Positions 7,417 through 17,561 of a stretch of 33,275 nt of DNA are shown here, piece by piece. Under the pieces are notes generated by a model, which saw only the letters and a program-made list of their open reading frames with translations, was not told the DNA's origin and ran no database searches. The DNA is from Streptomyces hilarionis (GTDB lineage: Bacteria; Actinomycetota; Actinomycetes; Streptomycetales; Streptomycetaceae). How positions within the stretch are numbered: position 1 is the stretch's first letter; each line of letters opens with the position of its first letter. Location of the stretch: positions 1 to 33,275 of the forward strand of contig NZ_JAHHIT010000107.1 in assembly GCF_024539675.1 (NCBI RefSeq), in the 5' to 3' direction. The translations under genes were made by a program, and so were the position numbers.

Positions 7417-7890
7417 GTGAACGAGCTCGATGTCGTAGGTGTCCGAGTCGAGATGCCCTCCAACCAACCGATCGTGCTGCTGCGTGAAGTGGGAGGCGAC
7501 CGCTACCTTCCCATCTGGATCGGACCGGGCGAGGCGACGGCGATCGCCTTCGCCCAGCAGGGCATGGCTCCCGCACGGCCGCTGACCCACGATCTGTTCA
7601 AGGACGTGCTGGAGGCCGTCGGCCAGGAGCTCACCGAGGTGCGCATCACGGATCTGCGTGAGGGCGTCTTCTACGCGGAGCTGGTGTTCGCCAGCGGGGT
7701 CGAGGTGAGCGCGCGTCCGTCCGACGCCATAGCGCTGGCGCTGCGCACCGGAACGCCGATCTACGGCAGTGACACGGTGCTCGACGACGCGGGGATCGCC
7801 ATCCCGGACGAGCAGGAGGACGAGGTGGAGAAGTTCCGCGAGTTCCTCGACCAGATCTCTCCCGAGGACTTCGGCACCAGCAACCAGTAG
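7417..7890 (+). CDS. DUF151 bifunctional nuclease family protein
   Basis: 157 aa, GTG start, apparently leaderless. The full-length DUF151 pattern is present: MNELDVVGVRVE, LPIWIGPGEATAIA, RPLTHDLFKDVLE, and SARPSDAIALALRTG, followed by an acidic C-terminal tail (EDEVEKFREFLDQ). Plant and bacterial relatives are described as bifunctional (RNase/DNase) nucleases, but the role in actinobacteria is not settled. It is the Rv1829 counterpart and keeps the order between the two MerR genes. A strong hairpin follows, so it probably forms its own short transcript. Confidence 0.9.
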   Translation: MNELDVVGVRVEMPSNQPIVLLREVGGDRYLPIWIGPGEATAIAFAQQGMAPARPLTHDLFKDVLEAVGQELTEVRITDLREGVFYAELVFASGVEVSARPSDAIALALRTGTPIYGSDTVLDDAGIAIPDEQEDEVEKFREFLDQISPEDFGTSNQ

Positions 7891-7910
7891 GCGCGGCCTG
7901 CGCGAGAGAC

Positions 7911-7933
7911 GGGCGTCCCGTACCGGGGCGCCC
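7911..7933 (+). terminator. Hairpin terminator after the DUF151 gene
   Basis: A 10-bp stem with one G-T wobble (7911-7920 with 7924-7933) and a 3-nt loop begins 20 nt after the stop codon. There is no T-run beyond a short TTT. Confidence 0.6.
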
Positions 7934-8041
7934 GCTCCGTTTCCGGCAAATGCCGGGGGCCACTGAGAGCGTCCTACGGCTGGTTCTCAGCGCATTCGGC
8001 TAGCCTTTCCCCGCGGTGGGACACGGGAAACCACTCCTAGG

Positions 8042-8067
8042 GTGATTATCACTCGGCGTGCCGAGTG
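8042..8067. promoter_or_regulatory. Overlapping palindromes upstream of the second MerR gene (candidate operator)
   Basis: GTGAT-T-ATCAC (8042-8052) overlaps CACTCGGC-GT-GCCGAGTG (8050-8067), an 8+8 perfect inverted repeat with the compact spacing of a dimeric regulator site. Both lie 70-95 nt before the chosen GTG start and just downstream of a TAGCCT box at 8001. I infer an autoregulatory site or a site for another regulator. Confidence 0.45.
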
Positions 8068-8135
8068 TGGCGATCGTTGACGCACCCCTGGTGACTGCCT
8101 ACCGTCGAGAAGGCAGTTCAAGGACGGAGGTCGGC

Positions 8136-8819
8136 GTGAGAAGCAGCGGCGACGGTACGGCTGGGGGTGCCCCCGGACTCGGTGTCGGGGGAAGCGGTCC
8201 GTACCCTCCCCCCGGCTCTCGGTTGCGCCCGGGCGGGGGATACCCGCACCAGGGCGGCGCGGCCGATCACGCCCCGCATCGACCGGCGGCCGTGCCGAGC
8301 AGCGGAGGGGCGACGTCCATGGCGTCCGAGCAGATCGGCTATCGCGGTCCGACGGCCTGCGCGGCCGCGGGCATCACCTACCGGCAACTGGACTACTGGG
8401 CCCGTACCGGGCTCGTCGAGCCGAGCGTGCGGCCCGCGCACGGGTCGGGCACCCAGCGGCTGTACAGCTTTCGGGACGTCGTCGTCCTGAAGATCGTCAA
8501 GCGTTTCCTCGACACCGGGGTGTCGTTGCAGAACATTCGCAGCGCCGTTCAGCATCTGCGCGAGCGCGGGTTCAGCGACCTGGAGCGCATGACGCTGATG
8601 AGCGATGGCGCCACGGTGTACGAGTGCAGCTCGCCGGACGAGGTCCACGCCCTGCTCCAGGGCGGGCAGGGGGTCTTCGGGATCGCCGTGGGCGTGGTGT
8701 GGCGGGACGTGGAGAGCGCGCTGTCGCAGCTGCACGGGGAGCGAGTGGACACCGGGGAGACGCTCGTCGGGCACAATCCGGCGGACGAGCTGGCGCGTCG
8801 GCGCAACCGGGCGGTCTGA
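8136..8819 (+). CDS. MerR-family regulator, Rv1830 (ResR/McdR) type
   Basis: 227 aa from GTG 8136 with GGAGG 5 nt upstream (8126-8130). ATG 8319 also has a good site (GGAGGGG, 8304-8310) and would give a 166-aa protein beginning just before the conserved domain. The stretch between the two starts is Gly/Pro-rich (about residues 8-60). The MerR helix-turn-helix begins at YRGPTACAAAGITYRQLDYW and continues through GTQRLYSFRDVVVLKIVKRFL. A helical region and a C-terminal domain with YECSSPDEVHALLQGGQGVFGIAVG follow. This matches Rv1830, a regulator linked in mycobacteria to growth and division. It stands after the DUF151 gene as in that genus. A candidate operator lies upstream. Confidence 0.85.
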   Translation: MRSSGDGTAGGAPGLGVGGSGPYPPPGSRLRPGGGYPHQGGAADHAPHRPAAVPSSGGATSMASEQIGYRGPTACAAAGITYRQLDYWARTGLVEPSVRPAHGSGTQRLYSFRDVVVLKIVKRFLDTGVSLQNIRSAVQHLRERGFSDLERMTLMSDGATVYECSSPDEVHALLQGGQGVFGIAVGVVWRDVESALSQLHGERVDTGETLVGHNPADELARRRNRAV

Positions 8820-8885
8820 GGCCTTCGGGGCGCGGGCGGCAGCGGTGGAACGCCGTTGTCAGTGGTGTGGTGCAGCATCGGACAT

Positions 8886-10304
8886 GTGAGAAACGCGTCC
8901 ACGATCCTGCATCTCGACATGGATGCCTTCTTCGCCCAGGCGGAGCAGGCGTCCAAGCCGAGTCTGCGCGGGAAGGCCGTGGTCGTGGGCGGTCTGGGGC
9001 CGCGGGGTGTGGTGGCGACCGCCTCCTACGAGGCGCGCGTCTTCGGGGTGCACTCCGCGATGCCCATGGCCCAGGCGCGCCGGCTGGCTCCCAACGCCGC
9101 CTATCTCGTGCCGCGCTTCGCGTTCTACCGCTCGATCAGCGAGCAGGTGATGGCGCTGCTGCGGGCGCTGTCCCCCCTGGTCGAGCCGCTGAGCCTGGAC
9201 GAGGCGTTCGTGGATCTGGAGGCCGGAGAGGCGGCCTGGGACAGCGAGTCCGCGCGGCTGGCCGGCATCCGGCTGCGCGGCGACATACGGGCGGTGACCG
9301 GGCTGACCGGCTCGGTGGGGCTGGCCTCGTGCAAGATGCTCGCCAAGATCGCGTCGGAGCAGGCGAAGCCCGACGGCCTGGTCCTGATCGAGCCGGGCAC
9401 CGAGCGGGCGATGCTCGGGCCCATGTCCGTGCGCACGCTGCCGGGAGTCGGCCCGGCCACGGGGGACCACCTGCGGCGCGCCGGGATCGCCACGGTCGAC
9501 GAGATCGCCGAGGCCGGTGAGGACGAGCTCGTGAGGCTGCTGGGCAAGGCCCACGGGCACGCCCTGTACGCCATGGCGCTCGCGCGGGACGACCGCCCGG
9601 TGGTGGCCGAACGCGAGACCAAGTCCGTGTCGGTCGAGGACACCTACGACGTGGACATCCATGACCGGACGCGGGTCGAGCTGGAGGTGCACAGGCTCGC
9701 GGACCGGTGTGTGCGCAGGCTGCGGGAGGCCCGTCTGTCCGGGCGGACCATCGTGCTGAAGGTGCGGCGCTACGACTTCTCCACGCTCACCCGGTCCGAG
9801 ACGCTGCGCGGTCCCACCGACGATCCCGCGGTGATCCGTGAGGCGGCCTCCCGGCTGCTGGACGCGGTGGACACGACCGGCGGCGTGCGGCTCCTGGGGG
9901 TCGGCGTCAGCGGGCTGGCGGACTTCACTCAGGAGGACCTGTTCGCCCAGGCGGCGGAGGAGCGGGCCGACGCGCCGGTGGAGGAGCCGACGGGCGGGTC
10001 CGCCGTCGCGGCGCAGGCGGTGGCCGAGCACCAGTGGCGGCCCGGGCACGACGTCCGCCATGCCGAGCTGGGGCACGGATGGGTGCAGGGCAGTGGCCTC
10101 GGCCGGGTGACGGTGCGTTTCGAGACGCCCGAGTCCGAGCCGGGGCGGGTGCGGACGTTCCGGACCGACGACCCGGGTCTGGAGCCGGCTGATCCGCTGC
10201 CGCTGGTGCGGCGAAGACCCGAGGCGGGCGACGGACCGGCGGCCGCCGGAGTGCCGGGCCCGGACCTCGGACTCACGGGGTGGGGAGCCGGGAACTCTCC
10301 GTGA
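8886..10304 (+). CDS. dinB: DNA polymerase IV (Y family) with C-terminal Tudor-like extension
   Basis: 472 aa from GTG 8886, with no clear Shine-Dalgarno; a TTG at 8856 is the upstream alternative. The start is set by homology to ILHLDMDAFFAQAE. Catalytic carboxylates are D11 and the D105-E106 pair in SLDEAF; F16 is the likely steric gate. The thumb has the helix-hairpin-helix PGVGPATGDHLRRAG (186-200); the little finger spans ~241-345. QEDLF (349-353) is a canonical beta-clamp binding motif. Beyond it is a ~120-aa extension: W384-x-PG-x-DV-x-H-...-G-x-G-x-V...G-x-VTVRFE (384-413), then RTF-x-x-DDP. This pattern resembles the Tudor-like domain at the C-terminus of UvrD/PcrA helicases (inference). 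It makes translesion synthesis at stalled forks, -1 frameshifts included (family knowledge). Confidence 0.9.
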   Translation: MRNASTILHLDMDAFFAQAEQASKPSLRGKAVVVGGLGPRGVVATASYEARVFGVHSAMPMAQARRLAPNAAYLVPRFAFYRSISEQVMALLRALSPLVEPLSLDEAFVDLEAGEAAWDSESARLAGIRLRGDIRAVTGLTGSVGLASCKMLAKIASEQAKPDGLVLIEPGTERAMLGPMSVRTLPGVGPATGDHLRRAGIATVDEIAEAGEDELVRLLGKAHGHALYAMALARDDRPVVAERETKSVSVEDTYDVDIHDRTRVELEVHRLADRCVRRLREARLSGRTIVLKVRRYDFSTLTRSETLRGPTDDPAVIREAASRLLDAVDTTGGVRLLGVGVSGLADFTQEDLFAQAAEERADAPVEEPTGGSAVAAQAVAEHQWRPGHDVRHAELGHGWVQGSGLGRVTVRFETPESEPGRVRTFRTDDPGLEPADPLPLVRRRPEAGDGPAAAGVPGPDLGLTGWGAGNSP

Positions 10305-10366
10305 AGCCCATCGGTTACACAGAGTGAGATCGAGCGGGTGGTGTCGACCGTGGAGGGGGAGCCGGG

Positions 10367-10828
10367 ATGAACGTCGAGGGGGAGCGCTTCGCGGAGGGCG
10401 CCGGGGTGTCGCCGCAGCGGGCGGCCGAGATGCGCTCGGTGGCGGAGAGGGTGACCCGGTGGGCCGCCGGCCGCGGCGACGTGGCCGGGTTGCTGCTCGT
10501 CGGATCCTGCGCGCGGGGAGCCCCGCGGTCCGACTCGGACGTCGATCTCCTGTTGCTGTCGAGGGCACCCGACGCCTACGCCGCCGAGGACGGCTGGCTG
10601 CGGGAGCTGTCCCTGGGCGAGGTGGTGCGGGTCCGTGCCTGGGGGCCGGTGACCGAATGGCGGCAGGTCACCGCCTCCGGTCTGGAGGTCGAGCTGTGCG
10701 TCGGGTCCACCTCCTGGGCGCGGACCGACCCGGTCGACGGCGGCACGCGCAGAGTGGTCACGGACGGCGCCCGGCCGCTGTACGACCCGGCCGGGATGCT
10801 GGCGACGCTGATACGGGCCTGCGGCTGA
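10367..10828 (+). CDS. Minimal nucleotidyltransferase-domain protein
   Basis: 153 aa, ATG with GGAGGGG upstream (10352-10358). The pol-beta type nucleotidyltransferase signature is complete: G46-S47, then R50-G51, S57-D58-V59-D60-L61. A third carboxylate is probably E107 or E109 in GLEVEL. It is one compact domain with no added sensor or HEPN part; a neighbouring HEPN gene, as in MNT/HEPN toxin pairs, is not present. The substrate (nucleotide transfer to a small molecule, protein or RNA) is unknown. It lies 62 nt after dinB in the same direction and converges on the PRC-barrel gene with only 4 nt between stops. Confidence 0.75.
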   Translation: MNVEGERFAEGAGVSPQRAAEMRSVAERVTRWAAGRGDVAGLLLVGSCARGAPRSDSDVDLLLLSRAPDAYAAEDGWLRELSLGEVVRVRAWGPVTEWRQVTASGLEVELCVGSTSWARTDPVDGGTRRVVTDGARPLYDPAGMLATLIRACG

Positions 10829-10832
10829 GGGC

Positions 10833-11204
10833 TCAGCCGTCGTCCGTGCCGGCCAGGCGGCCGAAGTCGTGGTCGGCCAGCGGGGGAGGAGCGCCCAGGT
10901 CCAGGCCGTAGTGGTGGTACAGCTGGAGTTCCTGCTCCGGGGAGAGGTGGCGGCCCACGCCGAAGTCCGGGGCGTCCTTGATCAGCGCCCGGTCGTAGGG
11001 GATCCGCAGGGCGCCCTCGACCAGCTCGCTGGGCTCCAGGGGGACGAAGGCGTCGCGGGAGAAGAGGCCCGTGCGTATGGCCGCCCACTCCGGTACGCCG
11101 GTCGCGTCGTCGAGGTAGACCTCGTCGACGGTGCCGATCTTGGTTCCGTTGCGGTCGAACGCCTTGCGGCCGATCAGGTTGCGCGGATCGATGTCGGTCT
11201 GCAC
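10833..11204 (-). CDS. PRC-barrel domain protein
   Basis: About 123 aa from the GTG at 11204, which has GGAGG 4 nt upstream; an ATG at 11231 gives 132 aa but has no ribosome site. The first ~80 residues are a PRC-barrel: DPRNLIGRKAFDRNGTKIG, VDEVYLDDATGVPEWAAI, then FVPLEPSELVEG. The C-terminal part contains LSPEQELQLYHHYGLDL, often found in actinobacterial PRC-barrel proteins of unknown role. It is soluble, with no signal peptide. It is divergent from gcvP, sharing the ~120-nt region before the glycine riboswitch. Function is unknown; the fold is known from RimM and photosynthetic reaction-centre H subunits. Confidence 0.82.
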   Translation of the reverse strand: MQTDIDPRNLIGRKAFDRNGTKIGTVDEVYLDDATGVPEWAAIRTGLFSRDAFVPLEPSELVEGALRIPYDRALIKDAPDFGVGRHLSPEQELQLYHHYGLDLGAPPPLADHDFGRLAGTDDG

Positions 11205-11323
11205 GGGCCCTCCCACTTGGTCGCAACTCATCCGTTAGCACTACAAAAGAGCACAATGGGATCGGCGGCCACTCGAGAGGGCGATGTTGACCTCGCTGGT
11301 AGTCTGACAATGGCTGCTGACCC

Positions 11324-11529
11324 CGTGCGGGAGAGTCCTCCGAGCGACATCGGAGGCGCCGAAGGAGCAAATCCTCCCCGGAATCTCTCAGGCTCACGTA
11401 CCGCACGGACGAGGTCACTCTGGAAAGCAGGGCGGGTGCCGACGGCGTCGACGGTCTCCGCTCTCACCGACGGTGAAAGTCGGGCGTCCTTCGGGCGGCC
11501 GGTGAAGCTCTCAGGTTGAGATGACAGAG
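11324..11529 (+). promoter_or_regulatory. Tandem glycine riboswitch (gcvT motif, two aptamers) of gcvP
   Basis: Aptamer 1 (11324-11407) is closed by CGTGCGG/CCGCACG and contains GGGAGAG, GCCGAAGGAGCAA and ATCTCTCAGGC. Aptamer 2 (11418-11529) is closed by CTCTG/CAGAG and contains CGGTGAAAG and GAAGCTCTCAGG. Its P3 arm is long. A 10-nt linker joins the two, as in cooperative glycine riboswitches. A TAGTCT at 11300-11305 would place a transcription start just before aptamer 1. By family knowledge glycine binding turns on the downstream glycine cleavage gene; the segment after aptamer 2 reaches the gcvP ribosome site 55 nt later. Confidence 0.92.
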
Positions 11530-11598
11530 GGGGAGGCCGTCCGGGTACCCGCGCCGTGGTGACCCACGAAGGTCGTGTCAGACCAGGAGGCCTCCGTA

Positions 11599-14484
<2,886 letters not shown>

Positions 14485-14502
14485 GCGAGCGTGACGACCG
14501 CA

Positions 14503-14529
14503 GGGCCCCTTCCGTCGTGGAAGGGGCCC
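14503..14529. terminator. Bidirectional hairpin between gcvP and the Mop-domain gene
   Basis: A perfect 11-bp stem (14503-14513 with 14519-14529) with a 5-nt loop lies in the 118-nt gap between two convergent genes. It can serve both. Confidence 0.75.
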
Positions 14530-14602
14530 CGCGGCCGTTTCCGGAGCCGTCACCGCCGGGGGCGTGCGCCTGTGCCCGGCCGGGCGGGGAGCACCGTGTT
14601 TC

Positions 14603-15034
14603 CTACACCGTCGCCACGGCCACCTCGGTCGCCTTGATCAGCGCCACGACGTCGGAGCCGACGAACAGGCCCAGATCGGTCGCCGCCTCCTTGGTGATCA
14701 CGGCGGTGAGTTGGCAGCCGTCCATGCTGATCTTCACCGAGGCCATGATCTCGCCGATCGCGAGGCCGGTGATCGTGCCGGGGAGCCGGTTGCGGATCGA
14801 CAGTCCCGCGACCTGTCCGGCGGCCAGGGCCACCTCGGTCGACTTCACCAGGGCGTGCACGGCGGTGCCCGGGGCGAGGCCGAGCTGGTGCGCGGCCTCC
14901 AGGGTGATGGCCGCCATGAGGTCCTGGCCCCCGTCGAGGCGGATCCTCACGGTGGCCATGACCCCGCCGGTCTGGACGGCGGTCACGGTGCCGGCGAGCT
15001 GGTTGCGGATGCTCAGGGTCGTCATGAGCGTCAC
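14603..15034 (-). CDS. Two-domain Mop/TOBE molybdate-binding protein (molbindin-like)
   Basis: 143 aa from a GTG with GGAG about 7 nt upstream; an ATG three codons later is also possible. It consists of two tandem Mop/TOBE domains of ~65 aa (about 5-70 and 77-142). They repeat the same elements: LSIRNQLAGTV / LSIRNRLPGTI, then GQDLMAAIT / GCQLTAVIT, and ALVKSTEVALA / ALIKATEVAVA. Proteins of this kind bind molybdate or tungstate and act as intracellular stores or buffers. No ModE-like helix-turn-helix and no modABC genes are nearby, so a storage role is more likely than regulation. Expressed from its own 149-nt upstream gap on the minus strand. Confidence 0.85.
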   Translation of the reverse strand: MTLMTTLSIRNQLAGTVTAVQTGGVMATVRIRLDGGQDLMAAITLEAAHQLGLAPGTAVHALVKSTEVALAAGQVAGLSIRNRLPGTITGLAIGEIMASVKISMDGCQLTAVITKEAATDLGLFVGSDVVALIKATEVAVATV

Positions 15035-15183
15035 GGTAGAGCTCCCGGCGGCTTATGTCTGGTATGCAAGGTTCTGTGCCGTCGTGGATCGCGGAGCGGC
15101 GGTGATCGCGGTGCCGACGGGGGTGCCGGCGGTGCGTCGTCGACTTGTCCGTTCGTCGATGTTCTCGGGCGCCCGTCCCGGCG

Positions 15184-17186
15184 TCAGCCCGTGTGGACGC
15201 GGGGGCGGCGGGCGCGGTCGGGTTCGGCGGCGCGCAGGACCTCGCGGGTGACCGGGGCGACCTCGCCCTGGCCGAAGAGGAAGAAGCGCAGGAAGTTGGC
15301 GAACGGGTTGCCCTCGGTCCACTCGAAGTAGATGTGCGGGATGCGGCCGGTGGCGTCCCGGGTGTGCAGCAGCAGCGCCGCCAGGGCGTTGGAGATGGAG
15401 GAGGACTCCAGGGTCAGGACGCGGTAGCGGCCGTGCAGGACCTCTCCGCGCACGGTCAGTCCCGCCTCGAACTCGGACGGGTCCCCGACGGTGACCTCGA
15501 CGAAGACGAAGTCCTCGCCGGGGATGTCGTTGTCGGCCCGGATCTGCTCGATCTTGTCGCGGTACTCGGCCCGGTCGCGCCGGTCGGGCTCGTTGGCGAT
15601 GAACCGTATCTTTCGGCTGGCCATGTCCCGGATGAAACGTTGCGCCATGTCGTCCAGCGTCACACCGGTCACGCGCAGCTCGAAGGCGCGGGCCAGCCGG
15701 GAGAGCAGCGAGACGAGGATGATGCCGGCGATGAAGCAGGCGCCGATCTTCACGCCGTCGGGGCGCTCGATGACGTTGACGACGGTCACGTAGAGCAGGA
15801 CCGCCGAGACGACGGCGAAGCCGCCCGTCCAGCCCCGCTGCCCGGCCCGGCGGGCGGCGATGGTCACCGCGATGGCGGCCGAGGACATCAGGACCAGGAC
15901 GCCGGTGGCGTAGGCGCCGCCCTGGGCGTCGACGTCGGCATCGAAGATCCAGGTGACCAGGAAGGCGATCAGGGTGAAGACGACGACCATGGGGCGCACG
16001 GCCCGTGCCCAGTGCGGGGCCATGCCGTAGCGCGGGAGGTAGCGGGGCATCAGGTTGAGCAGTCCGGCCATCGCGGAGGCGCCGGCGAACCAGAGGATGG
16101 CGATCGTCGAGGCGTCGTACACCGTGCCGAAGGCGTTTCCGAGGTACTCGTGGGCCAGGTAGGCGAGGGCGCGTCCGTTGGCCCGGCCCCCGGACTCGAA
16201 CTCCTTCTCCGGGATGAGCACCGTGGTGATGAAGCTGGTGGCGATCAGGAAGACGCTCATGATCAGGGCGGCGGTCGTCAGCAGCTTCTTGGTGTCCCGG
16301 ATGCGGCCCGCAGGGCGCTCCGCCGTGTCCTCGGGGTCGCCCTGGACGTGGGGCATGACCGCGACGCCGGTCTCGAAGCCGGACAGGCCGAGGGCGAGTT
16401 TGGGGAAGACCAGCAGGGAGACGCCGACCATCGCGAAGACGTTGCCGTGCTCGGCGGTGAGGGCGTCGGCCCAGTCGGTGACCACGTGGCCCTCGGTGAG
16501 GACGTGCCACAGGCCGACGCCGACGACGACGGCGTTCAGGGCCAGGTAGGCCGCCACCAGGGCGACGGCGACGCCGACGGCCTCCAGGAAGCCCTTGAGG
16601 AACACCGCGCCGAGCAGCGCCACCAGGACGAGCGTGATCACCAGCTGCCGGTCGTGCAGCGCGGCCGTCAGATGCGGGTTCTCGACGAGGTGGGTCGAGG
16701 CGTCGGCCGCGGACAGGGTGATGGTGATCAGGAAGTCGGTGGCGGCGAAGCCGAGCAGGGTGAGGACGAACAGCTTGCCCTTCCAGAAGGACAGCAGGCG
16801 TTCCAGCATCGCGATGGAGCCTTCGCCGTGCGGGCTCTCCTCGGCGACCCGACGGTAGACGGGCAGTGCGCCCGCCAAAGTGACCACCACGAGCACCACG
16901 GTGGCCACGGGGGAGAGCAGCCCGGCCGCGAGGGCGGCGATGCCCGGCTGGTACCCGAGGGTCGAGAAGTAGTCGACGCCCGTCAGGCACATGACCCGGT
17001 ACCAGCGCTGTCCCGGGGGAGCCGGGGGCGGCTGCGAGCCGGCGGCCGGCTCCTGGGGGCGTGCCCCTTGCCCATGTCGGACAGGCCCTCCAGCATCCAG
17101 GCGCGCAGGCGGCCGGGCGGGGGGTGTTCGGCGGTGGTGGCCATCGCGTGCTCCAGGGATGCGGTCCGGCGTGTGGTTTCGGCCAT
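15184..17186 (-). CDS. APC-superfamily permease with C-terminal cytoplasmic domain, 5' end frameshifted
   Basis: The frame 15184-16992 encodes 602 aa beginning MCLTGVDYFSTLGYQPG, which is transmembrane helix 1 of an APC-type transporter, so the frame lacks its true N-terminus. About 12 helices fill the first ~430 residues; a soluble domain of ~170 residues follows. The N-terminal part (MAETTRR...RAWMLEGLSDMGKGHAP) is in another frame starting at ATG 17186 (or GTG 17189). Adding one G to the G5 run at 17055-17059 joins both into a single 667-aa frame reading ...KGHAP-QEPAAGSQ...GQRWYRVMCLTG. No ribosome site precedes ATG 16992. I therefore read this as one gene with a one-base deletion, either a sequencing error or a real mutation. 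Substrate is unknown: amino acids or potassium (KimA/KUP-like architecture) are both possible. Confidence 0.75.
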
Positions 17187-17254
17187 CACGCGGACGGCGG
17201 CATCAGCGTAAGCGGAGAGTGACGCCCGGGCCTGCGGATGGGGGTCGGGAGGGC

Positions 17255-17290
17255 GTCAAGCTTGCGTTAAGACCGGTCGCGGACCGGTCG
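17255..17290. promoter_or_regulatory. 11-bp-phased direct repeats upstream of the APC permease
   Basis: GTCAAG (17255) and GTTAAG (17266) are 11 bp apart. Immediately beside them GACCGGTCG occurs twice (17271 and 17282), again 11 bp apart. Direct repeats of one helical turn are typical binding sites of OmpR/PhoB-type response regulators. They lie about 70-100 nt before the permease start. The regulator is unknown. Confidence 0.4.
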
Positions 17291-17392
17291 GGAGCGGTGG
17301 TCACGACACTGAGCGTCACCTCGCGCGGGGCAGGAGATACGGCCGACAGCGCCGTGGGGGCCGTCCCGCTTCGTAAAGTTCGCTGAAGAACC

Positions 17393-17403
17393 CGAATGTT
17401 TCG
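17393..17403. promoter_or_regulatory. Candidate distal LacI-type operator (CGAAT-G-TTTCG)
   Basis: One mismatch from the perfect palindrome found at 17532. It lies about 80 nt upstream of the operon's -35 box and could allow DNA looping. Weak on its own. Confidence 0.4.
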
Positions 17404-17470
17404 AGGTGATCAAGGGCCCCAGGTGGGGTGCTTCTCCGAACGGGCCTCTGGATTGCCTGCGTTCAAGGGG

Positions 17471-17500
17471 TTGCCTCGCGTCGGAGGGTGTCTCTAGGGT
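17471..17500 (+). promoter_or_regulatory. Promoter of the xylo-oligosaccharide operon
   Basis: TTGCCT (17471-17476), an 18-nt spacer and TAGGGT (17495-17500) form a good housekeeping promoter. The expected start near 17507 is directly before the two operator-like palindromes, a layout for repression by roadblock. Confidence 0.6.
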
Positions 17501-17510
17501 GCGGCAGCAG

Positions 17511-17542
17511 CGAAGCTTTCTGGATCTGGTTCGAAACTTTCG
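17511..17542. promoter_or_regulatory. Operator pair for the LacI-type xylan regulator
   Basis: CGAAA-C-TTTCG (17532-17542) is a perfect palindrome, and CGAAG-C-TTTCT (17511-17521) is a near copy 21 bp away, two helical turns, so both sites lie on one face of the DNA. As I recall it, CGAA-N-TTCG is the element bound by the xylan/xylobiose repressor BxlR in Streptomyces. A LacI gene lies at the far end of the cassette. Confidence 0.7.
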
Positions 17543-17561
17543 ATCTCTCAAGGAGCGCACG

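Noticed and set aside
17190..17400. ydaO-type cyclic di-AMP riboswitch upstream of the APC permease
   Set aside because: Considered because of KimA-like transporters, but no conserved aptamer elements were found; only direct repeats are present.
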